From assembly GCA_023231065.1 (NCBI GenBank), contig JALNWE010000091.1, positions 1 through 10,594 of the forward strand: a stretch of DNA of 10,594 bases, given 5' to 3'. Position 1 is the stretch's first letter. Each line of letters begins with the position of its first letter. Made by a program: the position numbers and the translations under genes. Positions 1-7,727 of the stretch are shown here, one piece after another. The notes below the pieces were generated by a model, which was given only the letters and a program-made list of their open reading frames with translations, was not told the DNA's origin and did no database searches. The DNA is from Bacteroidales bacterium (GTDB lineage: Bacteria; Bacteroidota; Bacteroidia; Bacteroidales; FEN-979).

Positions 1-320
1 ATCATGAGCCGCATCCCCATCTCTTTTACTCTTTTTGCCATGACGGCTACCTCTTTTTTGCTACAATGACCATTAATTCTGTCGGACGAAGGATTGACCC
101 AAACCCGTAAACGGATGGTATTGATCCCTTTATCTTTTAAGATCTGAAGACAGTTTTTTTCGGTCCCGGCGCTGTCGTAAAATTTATAACCGGTCGCTTC
201 CATTTGCGACAGCCATCCAACATCAGCTCCTTTGACAAATTGTGCAGGTGATCCAGTCGCAAAACAGAGACTGAGTAAAAGAACAGATAATAAGGTGAAT
301 GACTTTTTTATAAGTTTCAT
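1..320 (-). CDS. Arabinogalactan endo-beta-1,4-galactanase (GH53), N-terminal part, cut by the window edge
   Basis: This enzyme family hydrolyses internal beta-1,4-galactosidic bonds in type I (arabino)galactan, the side chains of pectin. I translated 106 codons from the ATG at 318-320; the gene continues past base 1. Residues 1-27 form a signal peptide (Lys-rich start, Leu-rich core, probable cleavage after SPAQ), so the product is exported. The mature start GADVGWLSQME, then KFYDSAG, ILKDKGINTIRLRVWVNP and the Gly-His-Cys segment before a MAKRVKEMGMRL helix, follow the order of the first strands and helices of the GH53 (beta/alpha)8 barrel. Both catalytic glutamates would lie downstream, outside the window, so activity cannot be judged. 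A Cys in the signal region (LSLC) lacks the small residue a lipobox needs at -1. The gene lies 158 bp downstream of the large peptidase gene on the same strand, with a terminator-like hairpin between them, so it may have its own promoter. Family call is firm; substrate specificity is family knowledge. Confidence 0.92.
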   Translation of the reverse strand, partial: MKLIKKSFTLLSVLLLSLCFATGSPAQFVKGADVGWLSQMEATGYKFYDSAGTEKNCLQILKDKGINTIRLRVWVNPSSDRINGHCSKKEVAVMAKRVKEMGMRLM

Positions 321-352
321 TATGACAGAGTTTAAGGTTTGTTTTCCATGAA

Positions 353-398
353 CAAGGTTGTCTCAAAAGCTTAAAACCTTTCTTTTGGGACAACCTTG
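353..398. terminator. 17-bp hairpin between the two minus-strand genes, terminator-like
   Basis: Bases 353-369 and 382-398 are inverted repeats: 16 of 17 positions pair, and the odd one is a G-T wobble on one strand. The loop is 12 nt. The arms read CAAGGTTGTCTCAAAAG and CTTTTGGGACAACCTTG, so A/T runs sit at the loop side. The hairpin lies 81 nt after the stop codon of the peptidase gene and 33 nt before the galactanase start. Hairpins with GAGACAACCTT-type arms are frequent after genes in Bacteroidota, which supports a transcription terminator. No clean U-run follows the stem on the minus strand, so attenuation, processing or mRNA protection of the downstream gene are alternatives. Confidence 0.6.
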
Positions 399-430
399 CC
401 GGGATTAAATAAGATCTCAATAAAAATTAA

Positions 431-476
431 TCTGCAACCAGTTATCTGCAATCAGTTTTTTTTGTAATCAGCTTTC
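431..476. repeat. Three imperfect 14-16-nt direct repeats
   Basis: Three consecutive units start at 431, 445 and 461 and share the core TGCAAYCAG: CTGCAACCAG, CTGCAATCAG and the more diverged TTGTAATCAG. They lie immediately after the stop codon of the peptidase gene (minus strand) and upstream of the terminator-like hairpin. They may be a slippage-derived tandem duplication, or repeated binding sites upstream of the galactanase gene. Nothing in the sequence decides between these. Confidence 0.4.
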
Positions 477-478
477 TG

Positions 479-3400
479 TTATGGCAGTAAGACCAGCTTT
501 TTAACTGATGTTTGCCCATTGGCAGTCAAACGGCAAAAATAAATTCCCGGAGATAACCTCAGGCCGTTTTCAGCGGTCCCATTCCATTGCACTTGATGAC
601 AACCAGCTTGCAGGTTCCCGCTCAGCGCCCTTTTGCATAATTTTCCTGCCTGATCATAAATTCCCATTTCAATATTACCTGCAACAGGTAAGGTTATTGT
701 CAGAACGGTTCCGTCAGTAATGGGATTTGGATTGACAGACCAGGAAATGCTGTTCAGAACTTCCATTTCGGTCAGATTTTTAGTGTTTCCGTTAACAACC
801 AGTGGCTGGAACAAATTTCCCTGAAAATCACTGAATTCTTCCGGAGTTGGATCATTACTCCAGTAAATTTCAGATGGCTCATTGGAGATAACGCGGAATA
901 TCAGCCGGCATAATATATTGTCAAGCGCGCGGGCCCCGCTTGTTCCTGCTGCCCAGACGAAGGTGATTTTTCCCGGCTCAGGCATTCCCACTGTGGCATC
1001 ATCAATTCCAGCCAACCAACCAGTTATATCGGTAAATTCGAGTTTCTCGGGATCAAACCGGATGGTAAACTGGAATGAACCAAGGTCCTGGACTCCGGAC
1101 ATATAGATGGGAACCGAAAGAATTCCCTTTTCAGTAGCAACAGGGTTCAGGGTAACCGTACCCATGTTGTAAGGCGTTTCTTTGACAGCAGGTGGCATAT
1201 AGGAACCATTTGCATCTCCATAAGTCAGACCCTTAAAGTCGGCGATAACATTGTCGTTCTCAACAGTAATGGGTTCATTATTAAATAACCAGTCACCGAC
1301 CGGGAAAGATGCAATAATTGTAGCGATGCGTTTTTTAACGAGGAGGACATCACTGGCGGTAAGTCCCCCGGCGCCGTTTACATCCCCACTGGCAAGATAA
1401 ATTCCAGTGAGCAATTCGATACTGGCAATATGCTTCTTATATAGCATGACATCTAATGCGGTAACCCCTCCCCATATTTTGTTACAACTCACAGCCAGGG
1501 TGTAATTTCCGGATGGGACCTCTGTGAAAGAATAATTCCCGGAAGCATTTGTTGTAGTGGTTGCAATAGTAACGCCGTTACTATTTTTAAGATCGATTAC
1601 AAGGTTGTTTAACGGGGTCTCTGCAACATTGGCATAAGCAACCGTACCGCTGACGGTATGACCACCGCTCGAAATTCCGAGTGTGCCATCAAGATGAATA
1701 TTCTGGGCATAGATATCGCCCCCATCATTCCGTTGATCCGACCAGCTTACAACATATTGTGTATGATCAAGGTATCCAAAACTGGGATGTAGTTTAGCGC
1801 TTTGGACCGTACACATGGGTATTTTCTGGGCAGGCCATACATAAGCGCCTTCACTGTTAACCCTCATGGCTATTATCTTGCTATCTTCAGAATTTCCGAA
1901 ATCATAATACTGGTAAAAAACGATCATATCTGTTTGAGTAGGCCTGACAGTAATGAAACTCTCGGAGGTAGAAAGGGATGTTGGGATAAAAACCTTACCG
2001 GTATTGCCCCAAAGACGGGTTCCGGTAGCTGAAAGGCGCTGCCCGTAAAGTCCCCGGTAGTTCTGGTTATAATCGCGTTCATCCCAGTAAACATAAGCCT
2101 CGCCGGATGTATCAAAGCAAGCGACAGTAGGATCGATCTGATGATAAGTTGAATGTGTGGAAACCAATGCGCCGTTAGCTGGCATCATTATATTACCTTC
2201 TGAAGTAACATGTTGAACATAACTGCTGAAAACCTGACCACTGACTTCGGCATGCCAGGTGACAAAAATGCCATTGGCTTTGTCGCTGGATATATGGATT
2301 TCAGTCGAATAGAACGGAATGCCCGCGTTGGTATAAACGCCAACCGGCGCATTCCAAACCGGAGATCCGTTCACATCAAACTTTTGAGCGTAAATCTTGT
2401 TGGTTACCGAAGGGAAATCCCCGGAGGTCTTATACCAGACCATAATAAAATTATCCCCGTCAGAGGGTATTAGTGTCGGGCTGGAATTACCATAATTGGC
2501 CTCCTGGATATTAATACCGGAAGGGCCCCATAAAAGTTCACCGGAAGGAGAGATCTTTTGCATTTTAAGGTAGTTCTTCCCTTCATCAGGGAAACATTGT
2601 GTTACAAAGACCGCATTCCCGTCGCCACAGGCAACGACTTTTGGAGTGTATTGGATCACCGTTCCGGGGAATAAAGCAATTCCGTCGGGACCATACGAAA
2701 ATTCACCGGAAGGGGTTATCCTGTAAGCATAGGCATTGTTATAACCGGTACGGATATCCTGGAAAGTGATCAGGGCGCAGGTATCATTATCAACGGTCAT
2801 ATCGTAGTCTGTTATCCAGGAATCCGAAGCATTGCCACTGATAAGGATACCGTTGTCCGGCCATTGCGGGCTTCCATATACATCTAATTTCTGTAAGCGC
2901 ACATTGTAGTTCTGGTTATCGTTTGAGAACCAACTGATATAAGTGGTCCCGCTGGGGTGGGTGGCTACTTTCGGTAAAGTCTGCTCCCCTGACATATCCG
3001 AGATCTTGTTGTTCACGGCAGGGTCGTTGCTCCATTGGCCGGTCGCCATGGTGGAGAACGGCAGGATTTTCTGGGTAGAGATATTGTTATAATCGGTCAC
3101 TTTAAAAATGATATCCCATGCCTGGTTCCCTTGAATGGGAGTTCCGCTGAAAACGCCATTGGAAGAAACCGACATCCCGGCAGGAACAGCCGGTGCAATG
3201 AATGACGTGGAATAGCCATCGGGAATATCATAGGTCCCGCTGATGGCAGCTAAGGTATAGCTGTTGCTATTTCCACCGGAAACACCGGCAACCCAGTCGG
3301 ATCCCTGGGTCAGGTTATTTCCATAGAAAAATTCGATTTTCCCGGATGGATATAATTTCACGGCTATATCAATATTAACTTCAGGATGATCGAGCAATGA

Positions 3401-5299
3401 TGTTCTCCAACGGAAGGTGGCCTGAGTAGCATCACCTGAATAATACATAGCATCGCCTGATGGAGGATAGAGCATCAGATCGGCGCCATAAGGAGTGATA
3501 CACCGGGTTGCGAATAGGTTGGCAGCGTTGCGCACATATTCAAAATTCTTGTTGAAGAGGATGGATCCGTCAGTAGAAATGGCCAGGGTATCATAAAATT
3601 CCCCGTAAAATGGAAATTGAAAATCAATAACCTGAAGGGCAAAACCATCATCATCATTGGAAGGGGTCAACGTTTGATCAGTGATAGCCGGAAAAGATCC
3701 CTGTAAATTTTCTTCTGCATAATCCACTTTTATATCCCAGGTATAGGGGGCCAAACCACCATCGGCAGAGAGTTGAAAACTATAAGGCTGATTGGCAGTG
3801 GCTGGCGGTAAGACATCAGTCAGAATGTCCGGAGCATCAAAAGCAATTGCTTTTTCAACAGAAAGATAGATCGTTCCGCTCTCGTTGATAGCCACATTGC
3901 TTTGTGATGACACTACTTCCTCGGGCGTTCCCCCTGAGTAATCAATCACAGAAAGAGAGTTCACCTGTCCGGTCCCCTCATTGTATGGATCCTGCCCGTC
4001 GATCCGGAGGAAAAATTTCGCGGTTTCTCCGGGTGTGACATAGCTCAGTAAAGGGGTAACATCCAACCCCAGCTCCAGGGTTTTATCTGATTCCGAGTTT
4101 CCGCCCTGCATATAAAGACCGCCACCCTGATAGTTGAACAATGGGAAACTCAGCGTGTGTTCAGGAACAGTTGCGCTTAAATCTGTTGCAACGCCGGCAG
4201 AAATTTTAATCTTATTGCGCGATGAATGGTTCACGGTTGCTTTCATGGTCAGGATCGGGCTACAGGATTGTTTCACCGCGATGAGATGGACAATGTTGTT
4301 CCAGATCCCGCCGGTAGCAGTTGGTTCGGCTAAGGTTTTATACATAACATAAGCTTTTCCGCTGTTACCCCAACTGGTCCCCCAGCTATTGACCATTTTA
4401 ACCCCGCCGATTTCCCAGTCGCGCATATTGACGATACCATCGCCATTGATGTCGATATTGTTGGTGTACTGCCCATCGTTGTTATAATCAAACCGGATGG
4501 AATCGTTATAACCGACAAAGGTCATGGCATGGTTGACATTGGCATCCCATGAGGTAACGACCACTTTTCCGGCCTCGGGTGTCCCTGACGGCAAATAATT
4601 GGTCTGGAAATTTCCATAGACGCCGCCCCCGAAACAAACAACACCGCCTGTTTCAGATCCATCTCCATGGTCGTAAAACCATTGTTTGAGGGTTTGCAGC
4701 CCTTCGGGAGTGGAAACATTGATATACGAAATATCGAGTACCCGGTTATTCATTCCATCATAATACTGCTGATAACCGTTCATCCAGCGGGTTTGGCCAC
4801 CGTACCAAAGGGATCCGCCATAATCCGCCACGTTGGGGCAACCATCTGCGCTGATGATCTGCCAGCCATCGAAATACCAGGATCCTCCTCCGTTGCCCCC
4901 ATTTAAAAAATTCCAGGTATAGTGGGTGGGATATTGATTTTCCTGGGTATTGGCCGCAACACCGCGAACATAGTCCTGCTCATAAGTGAAGCAATAGCCT
5001 ATGCCGCTGGCCTGGCCGCAGCTTCCGCCATCCTGGTTAAAGACTGGCCTGAAAAAGGATTTGGTGGAATTATCCACGCTCGAAGGAAGGGTCCTTAACC
5101 GGAATTGCTCCTGTACTTCAAATGCCGGAAGGCTGTTCAGGTAAGCATAATCAGCTTCAGTAAGCGGACGTAATCCGCCAGCGATCCAGGGTTCCCCGTT
5201 TTTATCGGGATTAAGGTTGATCAGCTGCTGGCCGGTAAGGCTCATGCCTGCAAAAAGCAGACAGAAGAAGGTCAATGTGAATTTCAATAATGGCTTCAT
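479..5299 (-). CDS. Secreted multidomain papain-like (C1) cysteine peptidase with propeller, dockerin-like, cohesin-like and T9SS sorting domains
   Basis: Predicted extracellular peptidase of 1606 residues. I chose the ATG at 5297-5299; the frame extends six codons upstream only to a TTG. Residues 1-24 are a signal peptide (MKPLLKFTLTFFCLLFAGMS). The catalytic domain (about 75-335) has the papain triad in order: Cys94 in QDGGSCGQAS with Gln89 as likely oxyanion residue, His257 in NHAMTFVGY and Asn304 in VNSWGTSWG. A Ca-binding-like DxNxDG loop pair (271-294) sits between His and Asn. An unassigned region (about 345-490) follows. Next is a putative Ig (He_PIG-like) domain whose two halves (497-523, 703-739) flank a nidogen/NIDO-like beta segment. 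Eight repeats with 54-58-residue spacing (about 754-1210) look like a beta-propeller. Then come a transthyretin-like domain (1214-1272), dockerin-like helices (1276-1368), a cohesin-like domain (1377-1504) and a T9SS type A sorting domain (1515-1606). The triad predicts an active enzyme; its substrate is unknown. Confidence 0.9.
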   Translation of the reverse strand: MKPLLKFTLTFFCLLFAGMSLTGQQLINLNPDKNGEPWIAGGLRPLTEADYAYLNSLPAFEVQEQFRLRTLPSSVDNSTKSFFRPVFNQDGGSCGQASGIGYCFTYEQDYVRGVAANTQENQYPTHYTWNFLNGGNGGGSWYFDGWQIISADGCPNVADYGGSLWYGGQTRWMNGYQQYYDGMNNRVLDISYINVSTPEGLQTLKQWFYDHGDGSETGGVVCFGGGVYGNFQTNYLPSGTPEAGKVVVTSWDANVNHAMTFVGYNDSIRFDYNNDGQYTNNIDINGDGIVNMRDWEIGGVKMVNSWGTSWGNSGKAYVMYKTLAEPTATGGIWNNIVHLIAVKQSCSPILTMKATVNHSSRNKIKISAGVATDLSATVPEHTLSFPLFNYQGGGLYMQGGNSESDKTLELGLDVTPLLSYVTPGETAKFFLRIDGQDPYNEGTGQVNSLSVIDYSGGTPEEVVSSQSNVAINESGTIYLSVEKAIAFDAPDILTDVLPPATANQPYSFQLSADGGLAPYTWDIKVDYAEENLQGSFPAITDQTLTPSNDDDGFALQVIDFQFPFYGEFYDTLAISTDGSILFNKNFEYVRNAANLFATRCITPYGADLMLYPPSGDAMYYSGDATQATFRWRTSLLDHPEVNIDIAVKLYPSGKIEFFYGNNLTQGSDWVAGVSGGNSNSYTLAAISGTYDIPDGYSTSFIAPAVPAGMSVSSNGVFSGTPIQGNQAWDIIFKVTDYNNISTQKILPFSTMATGQWSNDPAVNNKISDMSGEQTLPKVATHPSGTTYISWFSNDNQNYNVRLQKLDVYGSPQWPDNGILISGNASDSWITDYDMTVDNDTCALITFQDIRTGYNNAYAYRITPSGEFSYGPDGIALFPGTVIQYTPKVVACGDGNAVFVTQCFPDEGKNYLKMQKISPSGELLWGPSGINIQEANYGNSSPTLIPSDGDNFIMVWYKTSGDFPSVTNKIYAQKFDVNGSPVWNAPVGVYTNAGIPFYSTEIHISSDKANGIFVTWHAEVSGQVFSSYVQHVTSEGNIMMPANGALVSTHSTYHQIDPTVACFDTSGEAYVYWDERDYNQNYRGLYGQRLSATGTRLWGNTGKVFIPTSLSTSESFITVRPTQTDMIVFYQYYDFGNSEDSKIIAMRVNSEGAYVWPAQKIPMCTVQSAKLHPSFGYLDHTQYVVSWSDQRNDGGDIYAQNIHLDGTLGISSGGHTVSGTVAYANVAETPLNNLVIDLKNSNGVTIATTTTNASGNYSFTEVPSGNYTLAVSCNKIWGGVTALDVMLYKKHIASIELLTGIYLASGDVNGAGGLTASDVLLVKKRIATIIASFPVGDWLFNNEPITVENDNVIADFKGLTYGDANGSYMPPAVKETPYNMGTVTLNPVATEKGILSVPIYMSGVQDLGSFQFTIRFDPEKLEFTDITGWLAGIDDATVGMPEPGKITFVWAAGTSGARALDNILCRLIFRVISNEPSEIYWSNDPTPEEFSDFQGNLFQPLVVNGNTKNLTEMEVLNSISWSVNPNPITDGTVLTITLPVAGNIEMGIYDQAGKLCKRALSGNLQAGCHQVQWNGTAENGLRLSPGIYFCRLTANGQTSVKKLVLLP

Positions 5300-5352
5300 A
5301 ATGTAAAATTTTATCAAATTACGGGATTTAACTTATTGGCTCTTTTACCCAT

Positions 5353-5360
5353 CAAATATA
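5353..5360 (-). promoter_or_regulatory. Possible -7 box for the peptidase gene
   Basis: Read on the minus strand, TATATTTG matches the Bacteroidota -7 consensus TAnnTTTG. It lies about 53 nt upstream of the peptidase ATG, giving a plausible leader of about 45 nt. No good -33 TTTG is seen at the usual distance, so this is a weak call. Confidence 0.3.
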
Positions 5361-5417
5361 CAATTATTTTATCTGAAATACATGGGGGCCAGGGTAATTT
5401 TAAATGATTGCATTACT

Positions 5418-5446
5418 TTTGCAGGGTTTGTTATATTCTAATTTTG
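5418..5446 (+). promoter_or_regulatory. Bacteroidota-type promoter for the three-gene secreted-protein group
   Basis: TTTG at 5418-5421 and TAATTTTG at 5439-5446 match the -33 TTTG and -7 TAnnTTTG elements read by the Bacteroidota primary sigma factor, with a 17-nt gap. Transcription would start near 5453, about 20 nt before the GTG start at 5474. That placement supports this start codon and makes this the best promoter candidate in the window. Confidence 0.5.
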
Positions 5447-5473
5447 CGACATGTTCAGTGAAAATCCGGTAGG

Positions 5474-6034
5474 GTGAAACAATTTATTTTTACTTCAATG
5501 CTGTTCCTCTTCCTATTCCCTCTCATGGGAAAATCGCAGGATTTTACAACCGAAAAGGAATTCAAAACATATTTGGGGAAAAAGTCCTCTCTTGTAAATC
5601 CATCCGATAATACGGCTGTGAAAGCTTTTGCTATTGAAGGGATCTATTCGATCAGTTTCATATCGCTGAGCCAAACCCTCTATGAGAGCGGACAGCAATC
5701 CAAACCCATGGTGACTTCGGCATTCGATGCCCGTATGGTGGTTTATCAGAAGGGAGATGTTTTTTATGGATTTCTGAGTTCCCCTGACGAAGATGATTAT
5801 CGGATCTATTCCCTGAATTGCTTCGACTTTATTTTTACGCGGGAAAAGCCGAAAAGTCAGCAATTTTCGGTCAGTCTCCAATGCGGTAATATTCAATACA
5901 AGGGGGAGGGCCATGGCGGTGATTCCCTGAAAATTGAATGTTCCCGCCGCGAAACTATACGGTATCCGATCAAGGTCACCGGGTTCAGGATCACCGGGGC
6001 AAAAGTTTTTCCGGTTTCCCGTATTTCGAAATGA
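5474..6034 (+). CDS. Small exported protein of unknown function (186 aa, GTG start)
   Basis: I do not recognise a family. The start is a GTG at 5474-5476: the frame has a TGA at 5459-5461 and no ATG between, and the resulting N-terminus MKQFIFTSMLFLFLFPLMGK is a clear signal peptide, probably cut near KSQ. An ATG at 5498 would remove the positively charged part, so it is less likely. The mature protein (about 163 residues) alternates short beta-like stretches with polar loops. It has three Cys (in LNCFDF, LQCGN and IECSRR) and no transmembrane segment after the signal. It lacks a lipobox and any T9SS C-terminal domain, so it is probably periplasmic or released. A promoter-like sequence lies about 20 nt upstream. 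The next gene starts 19 nt after its stop, so the two are probably co-transcribed. A role as an accessory to the neighbouring surface protein is only inferred. A 196-codon antisense frame overlaps this gene but shows no signal peptide or family feature. Confidence 0.75.
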   Translation: MKQFIFTSMLFLFLFPLMGKSQDFTTEKEFKTYLGKKSSLVNPSDNTAVKAFAIEGIYSISFISLSQTLYESGQQSKPMVTSAFDARMVVYQKGDVFYGFLSSPDEDDYRIYSLNCFDFIFTREKPKSQQFSVSLQCGNIQYKGEGHGGDSLKIECSRRETIRYPIKVTGFRITGAKVFPVSRISK

Positions 6035-6053
6035 AAAGGTAATATTTAATCCC

Positions 6054-7661
6054 ATGAATAAAAAATTATTCACTTCATTGCTTACATTCTGGTTCATTCC
6101 CACTTTGTTTTATAGCCAGGGAATTACCATCCTGCCCGGCGCTTATGTGACCGTGAAAAGCAGCGCCTACGTTAAAACAACCGAAGCTGCAGGATTCACC
6201 ATTCAATCGACCGCTTCCGGAACGGGTTCGGTAATTGATGAAAATGGCGGGATCACGGTTGCCGGGACTACAACAGTCCAACGTTACATTGCCACTGATT
6301 TTAAATGGCATTTCCTTTCCTCCCCGGTTTCCGGCCAACCTATCTGGCCTGAATTTGCGCCCACTCCCACGGGTTCAAACTTTTTGGACTTTACCTGGGG
6401 CTCAACGCCTACCTGGGGCTGGGATTACTATTCCTGGAATCCCAACGCCAGCGCAACGACCCAACTTTACTGGGTTAACCTGAGAAACACCGATGGATCA
6501 TATAATTATCGCGATATAGATGGAAACGGTAATGAAGGAGGATACGGTCAGGCAACCCCACCTGCTTTAAGTGTTGGGAGAGGGTATCTGGCAGCATATA
6601 ATGAAGGCTGGAAATCAGGTTCCCCCACTATCCATTCCTTCACCGGAACACTCAATTCGGGGACAATAGACAAATCAATCATACAAGGGGTGAACTCCTT
6701 TAACCTGGTTGGGAACCCCTTTCCATCAGCTATTGACTGGAAAGGACCGGGGTGGGGCAGGACAGATCTTGTTCCCAGTGGGGGTGGATATGATTACTGG
6801 ATATTCAATGATGATTTAGCTGTTGGAAATTACGGGGTTTGTAACTCCGCGGATGATGTCGGCACCAATGGGACAACCCGTTATATCGCGCCAATGCAGG
6901 GCTTTTTTATAAAGGTGGCAAACGCAACCGGTATTCTATCCATGACGAGCGCTGTCCAGGTCCACGCTACACAAACCTGGCTCAAGGAGAGTAATACTGA
7001 AAACAATATGTTACGGCTTAAACTCACCACCGAAGCCAACAGTTACAGCGATGAAATGATCCTTGAAGTGAACCCTGCTTTTGTGAACGGAGGATCGGAG
7101 AAGTTTTGGAGCATGTACCAGGAAGCCCCTGAAATTTACTCGATCAAGGATGGACTTAGTTATTCCATAGACCGAATGCCGGAAGTGGTTGAAAATTCGG
7201 TAGTAAACCTTGGGATCAAAGCTGGCCTATCTTCCGTTTATGCCTTAACCGTAACCGGATTAAGTAATTTTTCAGTGGCCACAAGTGTTACCCTGGAAGA
7301 TCTGAAGACAGGGACATCCCAAAAACTCAATGATAACAATGTTTATACTTTCAATGCCGGCCCCGGTGATCCGGCAAACCGACTGAAATTGCATTTTGGA
7401 GGTTTATACGGAACAGAAGATATTTTGAACCCCAATCCTGTTAGCATTTATGCATCGGGAAACAATATAATTATCTATAGTAACCCGGCAACGATCCTCA
7501 AAGGAGATGTGCGTATTTATGATCTGGTTGGCCGGACGATCAGACATTTAACAGCTAACGATAGCTTTATCAGGATTAACATGGGGGGAAATAAAGGCTA
7601 CTACATCGTTAACGTATTGACTGATAGTAAAATATTCAATGGTAAAGTATTTTTAAAATAA
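6054..7661 (+). CDS. T9SS type A sorting domain-containing surface protein (535 aa)
   Basis: Predicted secreted or cell-surface protein without a recognisable enzyme domain. I chose the ATG at 6054 over an in-frame ATG 40 codons upstream (5934). The later start gives a proper signal peptide (MNKKLFTSLLTFWFIPTLFYS, cleaved near YSQG) and avoids a 101-nt overlap with the preceding gene. The mature part begins with a beta-rich stretch (ITILPGAYVTVKSSAYVK). It then has GTTTVQRYI and WHFLSSPVSG, and around residues 225-235 NLVGNPFPSAIDW, phrases common in large Bacteroidota T9SS cargo proteins. The final part (about 450-535) is a T9SS type A sorting domain: NPNPVSIY, a VRIYDLVGRTIR strand and a terminal GKVFLK. 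The protein should cross the outer membrane through the type IX machinery and be released or attached there. It sits 19 nt after the small exported protein and 66 nt before the PID-type small protein. The molecular function is unknown; a structural or adhesive role is inferred from the lack of catalytic motifs. Confidence 0.85.
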   Translation: MNKKLFTSLLTFWFIPTLFYSQGITILPGAYVTVKSSAYVKTTEAAGFTIQSTASGTGSVIDENGGITVAGTTTVQRYIATDFKWHFLSSPVSGQPIWPEFAPTPTGSNFLDFTWGSTPTWGWDYYSWNPNASATTQLYWVNLRNTDGSYNYRDIDGNGNEGGYGQATPPALSVGRGYLAAYNEGWKSGSPTIHSFTGTLNSGTIDKSIIQGVNSFNLVGNPFPSAIDWKGPGWGRTDLVPSGGGYDYWIFNDDLAVGNYGVCNSADDVGTNGTTRYIAPMQGFFIKVANATGILSMTSAVQVHATQTWLKESNTENNMLRLKLTTEANSYSDEMILEVNPAFVNGGSEKFWSMYQEAPEIYSIKDGLSYSIDRMPEVVENSVVNLGIKAGLSSVYALTVTGLSNFSVATSVTLEDLKTGTSQKLNDNNVYTFNAGPGDPANRLKLHFGGLYGTEDILNPNPVSIYASGNNIIIYSNPATILKGDVRIYDLVGRTIRHLTANDSFIRINMGGNKGYYIVNVLTDSKIFNGKVFLK

Positions 7662-7699
7662 TTGGCGGCCATTTCGCTATTCAGGTCAGGAGATATAAA

Positions 7700-7717
7700 A
7701 TGGACAAATCCAATTAA
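7700..7717 (+). other. Possible five-codon upstream ORF (MDKSN) with Shine-Dalgarno
   Basis: CAGGAG at 7687-7692 lies 7 nt before an ATG at 7700 that opens a five-codon frame ending in TAA at 7715-7717. That stop is 10 nt before the ATG of the small PID-type gene. Such Shine-Dalgarno-like sites are uncommon in Bacteroidota. It could deliver ribosomes for re-initiation at 7728, or be chance. Confidence 0.2.
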
Positions 7718-7727
7718 AAAATCAAAT

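Noticed and set aside
223..420. 65-codon minus-strand frame
   Set aside because: It overlaps the galactanase start in another frame and runs across the hairpin. The galactanase frame has a signal peptide and a clear GH53 match, so this one is a shadow.
431..476. CRISPR-like array
   Set aside because: The units are 14-16 nt, contiguous with no spacers, and only three.
5934..6053. Longer N-terminus for the T9SS surface protein
   Set aside because: The 40 extra codons overlap the preceding gene, are rich in Arg, Pro and Gly, and would bury the signal peptide. The ATG at 6054 is preferred.
5513..6103. 196-codon minus-strand frame antisense to the 186-residue gene
   Set aside because: It is as long as the plus-strand gene, but has no signal peptide, family motif or promoter. 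The plus-strand frame has a signal peptide, fitting spacing to its neighbour and a promoter candidate.
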